A stretch of 22,130 nt of DNA from the NCBI GenBank assembly GCA_017523995.1, contig JAFWUX010000179.1:1-22130 (forward strand). Reading direction: 5' to 3'. Below are positions 1 through 6,956 of this stretch, one piece after another. Origin of the DNA: Oscillospiraceae bacterium (GTDB lineage Bacteria > Bacillota_A > Clostridia > Oscillospirales > Ruminococcaceae). Both the position numbers and the translations under genes were made by a program. The notes below the pieces were generated by a model. The model saw only the letters and a list, made by a program, of their open reading frames with translations, searched no databases and was not told the DNA's origin. Each line of letters opens with the position of its first letter. Position 1 is the first letter of the stretch.

Positions 1-32
1 CCGAAAAACGATCCACCGGATCGTTTTATCGG
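1..32 (-). terminator. Intrinsic (probably bidirectional) terminator
   Basis: A 10-bp perfect stem, AAAACGATCC (5-14) and GGATCGTTTT (18-27), closes on a 3-base loop. The flanking CCGA/TCGG extends the pairing. Read on the minus strand the stem ends in a run of five T, as expected for a rho-independent terminator. It lies downstream of the minus-strand lipoprotein genes and could also stop a plus-strand gene entering from outside the window. Confidence 0.7.
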
Positions 33-337
33 ATTCACCCCCGCGGAGCTCCTTCGCCGGGGAATTCCGCACTCTGCGGAGTGCGGCGAGGGCTCTGCCC
101 CTCGACCCCGCAAACTTTTGAAAAAGTTTGATCAAAACTTTAATATTGGCGCTCCTGCGGCGTGTTATGCTCCGGCAGCACAGCGCGTGACCGGAATGCT
201 TTAGCAATACGGAGCCGCGCACGGCGCGGTGAAAAAGTTTGATCAAAACTTTTATTTCGGCTTCGCCGTGTATTCCTTAAGTTGTTAGCGTTGTTGGGGG
301 CGAGCCCCCATTTCAGACCCGCCGGAGGCACCGCAGC
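33..337. repeat. Non-coding repeat-rich intergenic region
   Basis: No credible gene lies in this stretch. It holds several structured pieces. One is an 8-bp hairpin, CCGCACTC-TGCG-GAGTGCGG, at 67-86. Another is a GC-rich imperfect inverted repeat around 87-105. A direct repeat containing the near-palindrome AAGTTTGATCAAAACTT occurs twice (about 119-140 and 230-251, identical over 22 bases, 111 bp apart). A 7-bp hairpin, TGGGGGC-GA-GCCCCCA, lies at 295-310. The last could act as a transcript-end hairpin for the minus-strand lipoprotein genes, but there is no T-run beside it. The density of small repeats suggests dispersed intergenic repeat elements rather than regulation of one gene; this is inference. 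Confidence 0.6.
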
Positions 338-931
338 TTACCCGAAAAGATATGTGCCGTCCGTTGTTTTGACCATCATGATTTCGTTGCCGCTGACCAC
401 CGTCACCGGCTCCGCATCGCCCGCATAGAGCGCCTGCAGCGAAAACTGCACATCGCGGATTTCCTCCGCCTCCTTCTTGCAGTTCTCGATCAGCGTATCA
501 TCGAGGATGCCTGCATCCTTGAACGCAGAGAAAAAGTCATCGAGATCAACCTGATCCTCCGGATAATAGGCGATGTTCAGATTGGTCAGCCGCCAGCTCT
601 CATAGCCGTCCTCATCGAAGCGCGTGCAGAGCTTTTCAAAGTTCTCCTCCGGCGTGATCTCATTTTTGGTCAGATAGGCATTATAGGATTCGAGATAGGG
701 CGGGTACATCACCGATTTGAACGCCGCATAATCCTTCTCCTCGATCGCCTTGAAATAGGTTGTCAGCGTATCGACGTAGGCGCTGTCCACGCCTTCCTCC
801 GCCTGAACATTCAGCCCTTCGCTGACAGATTCCTCCGCGGTTTCCGCGCCGGAGGACTGCTGTGCGGTGCCGCTGCATGCCGTCAGACCGAGCATTGCTG
901 CAAGCACGCCTGCAATCAGAATCCGTTTCAT
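338..931 (-). CDS. Putative lipoprotein, paralogue of its upstream neighbour
   Basis: A 197-residue secreted lipoprotein of unknown function. A type II signal peptide is visible: MKR, a hydrophobic stretch, then lipobox L-T-A-C with the lipidated Cys at residue 19. A Ser/Glu/Ala-rich linker follows to about residue 50. The mature domain starts with a helix-like segment around residues 51-83 (YFKAIEEKDYAAFKSV, then PPYLESY). The reading frame is open for 12 more codons upstream, but the ATG at 931 has a GGAGG site at the right distance and starts the signal peptide, so I chose it. The gene sits 14 bp after a similar lipoprotein gene and shares its segment order and several motifs, so the two look like a tandem duplication. 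The domain resembles small NTF2-like or DUF4878-type extracellular domains in size, but I cannot assign it to a family. Confidence 0.85.
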   Translation of the reverse strand: MKRILIAGVLAAMLGLTACSGTAQQSSGAETAEESVSEGLNVQAEEGVDSAYVDTLTTYFKAIEEKDYAAFKSVMYPPYLESYNAYLTKNEITPEENFEKLCTRFDEDGYESWRLTNLNIAYYPEDQVDLDDFFSAFKDAGILDDTLIENCKKEAEEIRDVQFSLQALYAGDAEPVTVVSGNEIMMVKTTDGTYLFG

Positions 932-945
932 TGCTGCACCTCCGT

Positions 946-1593
946 TCACGAATACATGATATACCATTCATTCTGATACTGAATGGCATAGAGTCTTTCT
1001 GCTTCGAGTTTATCGGGCGTTTCCGTGCGGTCGCCGGAGCCCTGCTTTGCCGTGTGGCGCGTGACCGAAAGCTCATAGAGCTTCTGGGTATCCTCCGAGA
1101 TTTTTTTGCCGCCGTTCTGCTCGGAGAGATCATCGAGAAACTGCTTCAGCGTATCCCGTTCGCCGGAGATGCCGTCCTGATAGACACACTCGTCGATGTT
1201 GAGATAGGAGAATTCAAAATCATAGCCGAAATACTCCTTGATGGTGTCATAGGTTGTCTCCATGAGCTGCTGCTCGGTGATCTTGTCCTCATAGACCGTC
1301 TTCATCTGATAATCGTGATAAAGCGGGAAAACAACCGATTTGAACAACTCGCCGTCCTTTTTCTGGATTGCATCATAGTAGCCGATGACCTTGTTTGCGA
1401 GGTCATCATCGAAAAAGCGCTTGTCATAGGCAGCGGTGATATCGTGTGCGGAATCCTCGGTCAGTGTCGAGCCGTAGGGGAGATCCTGCATGCTCAGTGT
1501 CTCCGGCTCTGCGGAGCTTTCCGCGCCGCAGCCTGCCAGCGGACAGACCGTCAGCACGGCGGCACAGACCGCTGCAAAAAACTTCTGCTTCAT
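946..1593 (-). CDS. Putative lipoprotein, paralogue of its downstream neighbour
   Basis: A 215-residue predicted lipoprotein. The signal peptide MKQKFFAAVCAAVLTVCPLAGC ends in lipobox L-A-G-C with the lipidated Cys at residue 22. The mature part contains YYDAIQKKDGELFKSVVFPLYHDY (about residues 72-95, described here as one segment), matching the equivalent segment of the downstream lipoprotein. The segments YDFEFSYLNID (residues 124-134) and the aromatic C-terminus also correspond, so the two genes probably arose by duplication. The start has an AAGGAAG site upstream. The gene follows the ABC-F gene by 26 bp and is probably co-transcribed with it. Function is unknown; it acts at the outer face of the membrane if the signal is genuine. 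Confidence 0.85.
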   Translation of the reverse strand: MKQKFFAAVCAAVLTVCPLAGCGAESSAEPETLSMQDLPYGSTLTEDSAHDITAAYDKRFFDDDLANKVIGYYDAIQKKDGELFKSVVFPLYHDYQMKTVYEDKITEQQLMETTYDTIKEYFGYDFEFSYLNIDECVYQDGISGERDTLKQFLDDLSEQNGGKKISEDTQKLYELSVTRHTAKQGSGDRTETPDKLEAERLYAIQYQNEWYIMYS

Positions 1594-1619
1594 TTGATTC
1601 TTCCTTTCCGGTTAAACGG

Positions 1620-3539
1620 TTAAGCCTCCTCAAGCAGAATCATCTGCTCGAGCAGTTCATCCTGCCGCAGCCGGATCTCCTCCAGTCTGCTGCAGAGCTG
1701 CTGCATCTTTTCGTAGTCGCCCGTGACGGATTCATCCGAGAGCGATTTCTGCAGCGTATCCTGTTCCTCCTGCAGTGCGTCGATCTCCTGTTCAAGCCGC
1801 TTGATCTCCGCGCGGCGCTTTGCCTCGAGGCTGCGCTGCTCCTTTGAGCGGTAGCCAGCCTTCTGCGCCTCGGCGGCTTTGCGCTGCTTTTCTTCGGCAG
1901 CGGCAGCCTGCTCTGCCTCGGTGCGGCGGCGAATCTGCTCCTGATAGGCGGAGAACTTTCCCTTATAGGGCGTCAGGGTGCCGTTTTCAAGCACAAAGAG
2001 CTGATCGGCAAGCCGCTCCAGCAGATAGCGGTCATGGCTGACAAACAGGATGGTTCCGTCAAATTCGCTGAGTGCCTGTTCTAAGATTTCTTTCGTTGTC
2101 AGATCGAGATGGTTTGTCGGTTCGTCAAGCAGCAGGACATTGCCGTGCTCGAGCATGAGGATCGCAAAACAGAGCTTTGCGCGCTCGCCGCCGGAGATCA
2201 CGCCCGTTTCCTTAAAGACGTTTTCGCCCGTCAGGCGCACCTGCCCGAGCAGACTGCGCACCTCAAAATCGCTGAGCGCCGGATAGCGGTCATGCAGCTC
2301 ATCGAATACGGTCGCATAGGGGTTGAGGCTCTCGCTCTCCTGCTCAAAGCAGCCGAGCCGCGTGCCGGATGCCCAGCGGACAACGCCCTTGTGCGGCAGA
2401 ATATTCCGCAGCACCTTGAGCAATGTCGATTTGCCCGCGCCGTTCTCGCCGATGATACCGATCTTATCGCCGCGGCGCACCGTAAAGGAGAGATTCTCCA
2501 TCAGCGTTTTCTGCATTGTGCCCGTCCCGACGGTCAGGTCGATATTCCGGACCTCGAGCAGGTCAATCGGCGGCACCACGCTGTATGTAAACGAAAGCTT
2601 CGCCGATTTTGCCGCTGCATAGGGCTTTTCGATGCGCTCCATTCTCTCGAGCTGTTTCTCGCGCGATTTCGCGGATTTTGCAGTCGAGGCGCGCACCTTG
2701 TTCCGTGCAACATAATCCTCGAGCTTTGCGATCTCGCGCTGCTGTGCTTCATATTCCTTCTGCTGCCGCTCACGGGATTCGGCGCGCAGCTTGGTAAAGG
2801 CAGTATAATTGCCCTTGTAGCGCGTCAGTTCGCCGTGCTCGAGCTCGCAGATGCTCGTGCAGAGCCGGTCAAGGAAAAAGCGGTCATGGCTGACGATCAG
2901 CAGCGCGCCGCGCCATGTTTTGAGATAATCCTCAAGCCAGCCGACGGTCTGGAAATCCAGATGGTTCGTCGGCTCGTCCAGAATCAGCAGATCGGGCGCT
3001 TCGAGCAGCAGCTTGCAGAGTGCAAGGCGTGTCTTTTCGCCGCCGGAAAAACCGGAGATCTGCCGCGGCAATGTGTCCTCGCCGAAGCCCATGCCGTAGA
3101 GCACCGTCCGGATGCGGACATCTGTCGTATAGCCGTCATTGATCTCGAAAAATGCGGAAAGCCGCGCATATTCATCGAGCTCCTCCGCGGAGAGACCTGC
3201 CTCCATTTTCGATTCCAGCGCCTGCATGATCTCTTTCGCCTCGTGCAGATGCGAGAAGGCATCGTTCATCTCCTCGAGGACGGTTTTGCTGCCGTCGAGC
3301 CCTGCATTCTGCGCAAGATAGCCGATCCGGAGATTGGCGGCTTTTGCAATCGCAGGCTCATCGTGCTCAAAGGCATCGGGCAGCTCCTGCTCTGTCAGGA
3401 TGCGCAGAAAGGTACTCTTTCCGCAGCCGTTGTCGCCCACAAGACCGATCCGGTCCTGATTCTCAACGGTCAGGCTGACCGAGCGCAGCACATGATGATC
3501 CTGATAAAATTTGTGTATTCCGGTGCATGATATCAGCAT
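1620..3539 (-). CDS. ABC-F family ATPase (YdiF/Uup-like ribosome-associated protein)
   Basis: A 639-residue protein with two ABC ATPase domains and no membrane domain, the ABC-F layout. Domain 1 has Walker A GDNGCGKST (residues 35-43), signature FSGGE (164-168), Walker B LLILDEP (184-190) and a switch His in SHD (218). A charged linker occupies about 248-320. Domain 2 has GENGAGKST (364-372), ISGGE (448-452), LLLDEP (469-474) and SHD (His 502). A long charged coiled coil (about 540-639) follows, as in YdiF and Uup types. ABC-F proteins bind the ribosomal E site and act in translation; some protect against antibiotics. The linker shows nothing that marks this as a resistance factor. The ATG at 3539 has GAGGT upstream. 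It follows the ADP-ribosylglycohydrolase gene by 61 bp, a gap containing a small hairpin (3569-3583). Confidence 0.93.
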   Translation of the reverse strand: MLISCTGIHKFYQDHHVLRSVSLTVENQDRIGLVGDNGCGKSTFLRILTEQELPDAFEHDEPAIAKAANLRIGYLAQNAGLDGSKTVLEEMNDAFSHLHEAKEIMQALESKMEAGLSAEELDEYARLSAFFEINDGYTTDVRIRTVLYGMGFGEDTLPRQISGFSGGEKTRLALCKLLLEAPDLLILDEPTNHLDFQTVGWLEDYLKTWRGALLIVSHDRFFLDRLCTSICELEHGELTRYKGNYTAFTKLRAESRERQQKEYEAQQREIAKLEDYVARNKVRASTAKSAKSREKQLERMERIEKPYAAAKSAKLSFTYSVVPPIDLLEVRNIDLTVGTGTMQKTLMENLSFTVRRGDKIGIIGENGAGKSTLLKVLRNILPHKGVVRWASGTRLGCFEQESESLNPYATVFDELHDRYPALSDFEVRSLLGQVRLTGENVFKETGVISGGERAKLCFAILMLEHGNVLLLDEPTNHLDLTTKEILEQALSEFDGTILFVSHDRYLLERLADQLFVLENGTLTPYKGKFSAYQEQIRRRTEAEQAAAAEEKQRKAAEAQKAGYRSKEQRSLEAKRRAEIKRLEQEIDALQEEQDTLQKSLSDESVTGDYEKMQQLCSRLEEIRLRQDELLEQMILLEEA

Positions 3540-3600
3540 ACGGTCAACCTCATTCGTAATGTATTGCTGCGGGCGGTGCCCGCTGTTTCTATGGTCTCAT

Positions 3601-4683
3601 TCAAAGGGCAAGGAGCGCATCCGCGGTCTCGCAGAGCAGCGGCACGCCCTCCAGCGAAGCGGTAAACGCCGCCGGAATGCCGGAAAGTCCCAGCCTTGCG
3701 CCGAGGATATTGCCCGCGATCGCGCCGGTCGAATCGCTGTCGCCGTCATGATTGACCGCAGCGATCAGGCAGCCGTCAAAATCATCCTGATAGCGCAGTG
3801 CGCAGTACAGCGCGACGGCAAGCGCCTCCTCGCCGACCCAGCCTTCGCCGAGCGCAGCGATCGCCTCGTGATCGGTGCAGGTATCGTCCGCAGCAAAGCG
3901 GAGCGCCCGCTCCGTCAGGTTCCGGAGTGCCGGCAGATACGGCTTTGCAGCGGGAATTTTCTCAAACATGCGGTCTGCGGCATCCAGCGCGTGCGCCGTG
4001 ACAGTTTCCAGCGGCTGATCGGTTTTCGCCGCGCCGTAAACCAGATACGAGAGCACACCTGCCGGCATATATCCGAGCGGATGCCCGTGTGTCAGGACGG
4101 CAGCCTCCGCACCCAGAAGCATCGCTTCTTCGGGGGATGCCGCATAGAGCCCTGCCGGTGCCGTGCGCATGATGCCGCCGCAGCCCTTGCTGTTGTTGAG
4201 CGGCGCGGAAAAGCTGCCCTGTCCGCCCGATTCCAGCGCTGTCAGGCAGGTGTTGCCCGGCGCACGGCGCGCGTAGAGCCAGCGCTCCTCCATCAGGCGC
4301 GGGACAAAATGCCCATCGCGTTCCGGCAGATCGCCGCCCTGCACCTTGCGGAACGGGTGCGGCGCAAATTCGTTTTGCTGCGTAAAGAGCCAGTCGAGAT
4401 AGGCTCTCCGGATGCATTCCTGCTCCGGCAGCGGTTCGCCGCTCTGACGCAGCGCCGCACACCGCAGCAGACCGCCCGCCGTAAAGAGCGTCATCTGCGT
4501 ATCATCGGTGACGAGCGCTTTATCAAAGCCCTTGAACAGATCATATCCGGTGATGCCGAATGTGCCGTAGCGGCTGCGGATTTCAGTCTCATGCTGAAAC
4601 TCGACCGGATAGCCGAGTGCATCGCCTGCCGCGCCGCCGACCAGACAGCCGCGGAAGCGGTCGCGCAATAATCGTTTGTTCAT
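3601..4683 (-). CDS. ADP-ribosylglycohydrolase family protein (DraG/ARH-like)
   Basis: A 360-residue cytosolic protein of the ADP-ribosylglycohydrolase fold. Visible motifs are GAAGDALGYPVEF (17-29), the metal-binding TDDTQM (59-64), NNSKGCGGIMR (163-173) and NHDGDSDSTGAIAGNILGA (311-329), which supplies the second set of metal ligands. Members hydrolyse ADP-ribose linked to proteins, nucleic acids or small molecules, using two Mg or Mn ions. The substrate here cannot be read from sequence. Its ribosome binding site, AGGTGG, is formed by the last codons (K-V-E) of a duplicated GH13 tail that ends 3 bases before this ATG. Before the array expanded, the GH13 stop codon would therefore have lain almost against this start. 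It is probably translated from the same message as the GH13 gene. Confidence 0.92.
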   Translation of the reverse strand: MNKRLLRDRFRGCLVGGAAGDALGYPVEFQHETEIRSRYGTFGITGYDLFKGFDKALVTDDTQMTLFTAGGLLRCAALRQSGEPLPEQECIRRAYLDWLFTQQNEFAPHPFRKVQGGDLPERDGHFVPRLMEERWLYARRAPGNTCLTALESGGQGSFSAPLNNSKGCGGIMRTAPAGLYAASPEEAMLLGAEAAVLTHGHPLGYMPAGVLSYLVYGAAKTDQPLETVTAHALDAADRMFEKIPAAKPYLPALRNLTERALRFAADDTCTDHEAIAALGEGWVGEEALAVALYCALRYQDDFDGCLIAAVNHDGDSDSTGAIAGNILGARLGLSGIPAAFTASLEGVPLLCETADALLAL

Positions 4684-4686
4684 GAT

Positions 4687-4962
4687 TTACATTTCCACCT
4701 TGACTCCTGCGAACCCATACGGCGGGCAGGCAGTGCCTGCATCCATTTTGATGGTCCTCATCATCACGCAGCTACAGTTTACATCTCTACCTTCACTGCC
4801 GCGAACCCATACGGCGGGCAGGCAGTGCCTGCATCCATTTTGATGTCCCTCATCATCACGCAGCCACAGTTCACATCTCTACCTTCACTGCTGCAAAACC
4901 ATACGGCGGGCAGGCAGTGCCTGCATCCATTTTGATGTCCCTCATCATCACGCAGCTACAGT
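4687..4962. repeat. Array A: three 92-bp tandem units carrying copies of the GH13 gene tail
   Basis: Exactly three 92-bp units (276 bp) fill the gap between the GH13 stop and the next gene. In GH13 sense each unit holds a spacer, the palindromic core and a copy of the last 12 codons and stop of the GH13 gene. Cores (GCAGGCAGTGCCTGC on the plus strand) are at 4726-4740, 4818-4832 and 4910-4924. Each unit also has a 19-residue minus-strand ORF, MDAGTACPPYGFAAVKVEM, preceded by GAGGG at about 8 bases: 4871-4930, 4779-4838 and 4687-4746 (the last with A to G at one residue). The four gene tails, including the native one, differ at nine base positions. Eight of these keep the amino acid or the stop. 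The first copy also supplies the ribosome binding site of the next gene. Confidence 0.95.
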
Positions 4963-6837
4963 TTACATCTCCACCTTAACTGCCGCGAAACCATAGGGCG
5001 GGAGGATGACATCATTGCCGTTGATTTCGCCGTGCAGAACCTTGAACATCTTGTAGCGGTCATTGAACGGCGTTTTGTCCACGCCGAACACAACCTTGTG
5101 ATCCGAACGGTTCAGCGCAATGACCATTGCCTTGCGCCGCTGATCGCGATACCGCGCAAACACGATGTAATCATCGTCGAGCGTCAGGAATTTCAGCGCG
5201 CCGTCCACAAAAACCTTGGAGCTGTGGCGGATGCGCGAAAGCTCCTTTGTGAATTCAATCAGATCCCAGTCCTCATGTCCCCACGGGAAGCAGCGGCGGT
5301 TGAACGGGTCGCCGTAGCCGTCCAGACCCGCCTCATCGCCGTAATAGATGCTCGGCACGCCGGGCAGGAAGAACTGCAGCACCATCGCGGCTTTCAGCTT
5401 CTTCTTGCCGATGTCATACTGCTGCGGATTGAGCCGGCGCTCCGCCTGCCAGTCCTTGTTTCTGCCGTTTGCGGGCTCGCCGCCGAACACGGTAATCGCG
5501 CGCTCGATATCATGTGTCGAGACAAAGTTCATCAGCACATCCGAGACGCACTTCGGATAGTTTTCGAGGATTGTCATGATGCTGTTGCGGAAATCATAGG
5601 GGCTGCAGCCGCCGAGATACTGCATGATCGCGCTGTGGAACGGATAGTTCATGACGGAATCAAGCTGATTGCCCAGCAGATAGCGCCGCCGGACGCCGTA
5701 AGCCTCTTTTGTCGAAGCATCCTCCCAGACCTCGCCGATGATGATATGATCGCCGTCCGCCGCCTTGACGCAGTCATGCAGATGATCGAGGAAGGCATCC
5801 GGCAGCTCGTCGGCAACATCCAGACGGAAGCCCGCCGCGCCGAGACTCATCCAGTATTCGAGCACGCCGCCCTTGCCGCAGATGTAGTCGGTGTATTCCG
5901 GCTCGTTTTCGTTGACATTCGGGAGCGTATCAATGCCCCACCACGCCTCGTAGACATCGGGATAGTGGTGGAAGCTGTACCATTTGTAATAGGGGCTCTC
6001 CTTCGAGTTATAGGCACCGAGCGTCTGATAGCGGCAGAACTTGTTGAAGTAGATGCTGTCCGCACCGGTGTGCGAAAAAACGCCGTCGAGAATCACGCTG
6101 ATGCCGTATCTTGCCGCCTCGGTGCAGAGCCGTGCAAAATCCTGATTGGTGCCGAGCAGCGGATCGACCTTGCGGTAGTTTGCGGTGTTGTAGCGGTGGT
6201 TCTCATGCGCTTCAAAGATCGGGTTGAGATAGATGCAGGTGACACCGAGCGATTCCAGATACTCGAGCTTCTGCACAATGCCCTCGAGGTCGCCGCCGAA
6301 GTAATCGTTGTTCCAGACATGCCCGTTCTGATCGGGACGGTACCACGGTGTGCCGCCCCAGTCCTCGCGCAGCACACGGTCATTCGGGACATCCTCATGC
6401 GGCAGACCGCTCCGGCAGAAGCGGTCAGGGAAAATCTGATACATCACGCCGCCCTTGAGGAAATCCGGCGTTTTGAAGGCTTCGTCATAGACCGTGAGCT
6501 GAAAGAGCTCGCCCTCGCCGACAACGCCCTCATGCGCGGCGGCCTTCTTGATATAGAACCACTGACCGCCGGAAATATACGAGAAGTAGTAATAATGCAC
6601 GCCGGGGAATTTTGCGGAGCAGGTCGCCGAATAAAACACCTGCCCGTTGCTTTCGGTGACGGTGTTCATCGGGATAAAGCGTTCCTTCATCCCGGGGCGG
6701 TAGAGCACGAGCATCGGGTTTGTGTCGAGTTTTACCGATTCCGGCAGGCAGATTGTGAACGTACACGGCTCATTCTGCCGCAGTGCGCCGAATACCGATT
6801 TATACGTGCGGTCCCAGCTGTCATATACTTTTCTCAT
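4963..6837 (-). CDS. Cytosolic GH13 alpha-glucan hydrolase (neopullulanase/cyclomaltodextrinase type)
   Basis: A 624-residue GH13 enzyme without signal peptide, expected to cleave alpha-1,4 links in maltodextrins, cyclodextrins or pullulan inside the cell. An N-terminal beta-sandwich domain (about 1-120) precedes the barrel. GH13 regions are visible: DGVFSHTG (251-258), GFRLDVADE (336-344, nucleophile Asp340), GEVWED (368-373, acid/base Glu369) and STHD (440-443, Asp443). The motif YEAWWGIDTLPNVNE (296-310) is typical of neopullulanase and cyclomaltodextrinase types. The C-terminal beta domain ends in ILPPYGFAAVKVEM. GAGGT lies upstream of the ATG at 6837. The gene follows glgP, so the pair fits intracellular glycogen/maltodextrin breakdown. 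The exact substrate cannot be told apart. Its 3' end is the source, or product, of the adjacent tail-copy array. Confidence 0.93.
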   Translation of the reverse strand: MRKVYDSWDRTYKSVFGALRQNEPCTFTICLPESVKLDTNPMLVLYRPGMKERFIPMNTVTESNGQVFYSATCSAKFPGVHYYYFSYISGGQWFYIKKAAAHEGVVGEGELFQLTVYDEAFKTPDFLKGGVMYQIFPDRFCRSGLPHEDVPNDRVLREDWGGTPWYRPDQNGHVWNNDYFGGDLEGIVQKLEYLESLGVTCIYLNPIFEAHENHRYNTANYRKVDPLLGTNQDFARLCTEAARYGISVILDGVFSHTGADSIYFNKFCRYQTLGAYNSKESPYYKWYSFHHYPDVYEAWWGIDTLPNVNENEPEYTDYICGKGGVLEYWMSLGAAGFRLDVADELPDAFLDHLHDCVKAADGDHIIIGEVWEDASTKEAYGVRRRYLLGNQLDSVMNYPFHSAIMQYLGGCSPYDFRNSIMTILENYPKCVSDVLMNFVSTHDIERAITVFGGEPANGRNKDWQAERRLNPQQYDIGKKKLKAAMVLQFFLPGVPSIYYGDEAGLDGYGDPFNRRCFPWGHEDWDLIEFTKELSRIRHSSKVFVDGALKFLTLDDDYIVFARYRDQRRKAMVIALNRSDHKVVFGVDKTPFNDRYKMFKVLHGEINGNDVILPPYGFAAVKVEM

Positions 6838-6865
6838 GGAAAATGCACCTCTTTATCTGCGCTCG

Positions 6866-6938
6866 AAAAATCCCCGATGGGGTCACAGGACATTCCTTGC
6901 AGATTGAACACGATGTCCGGCAGAAGCCATCGGAGATT
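6866..6938 (-). terminator. Long-stem terminator or attenuator between glgP and the GH13 gene
   Basis: Two 12-base arms, 6869-6880 and 6927-6938, pair with one G-U on the minus-strand transcript. They end in a run of U (plus-strand AAAAA at 6866-6870). The 46-base loop holds a second inverted repeat, GGACAT (6888-6893) with ATGTCC (6913-6918). It lies after the glgP stop and only about 30 bases before the GH13 start, leaving no room for a promoter in between. GH13 expression therefore seems to rely on readthrough or on a promoter inside glgP. An attenuator role is inference. Confidence 0.65.
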
Positions 6939-6956
6939 TCTCATTACATTTGAATA

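Noticed and set aside
862..1623. A 253-codon plus-strand frame across the lipoprotein genes
   Set aside because: It is a shadow of the two lipoproteins, which have signal peptides and ribosome sites.
4687..4962. CRISPR array
   Set aside because: The units are nearly identical over their full 92 bp, so there are no variable spacers, and no cas gene is present. The same reasoning applies to 13810-14073.
4687..5001. Diversity-generating retroelement with template and variable repeats
   Set aside because: Changes are mostly synonymous and not centred on adenines, and no reverse transcriptase is in the window.
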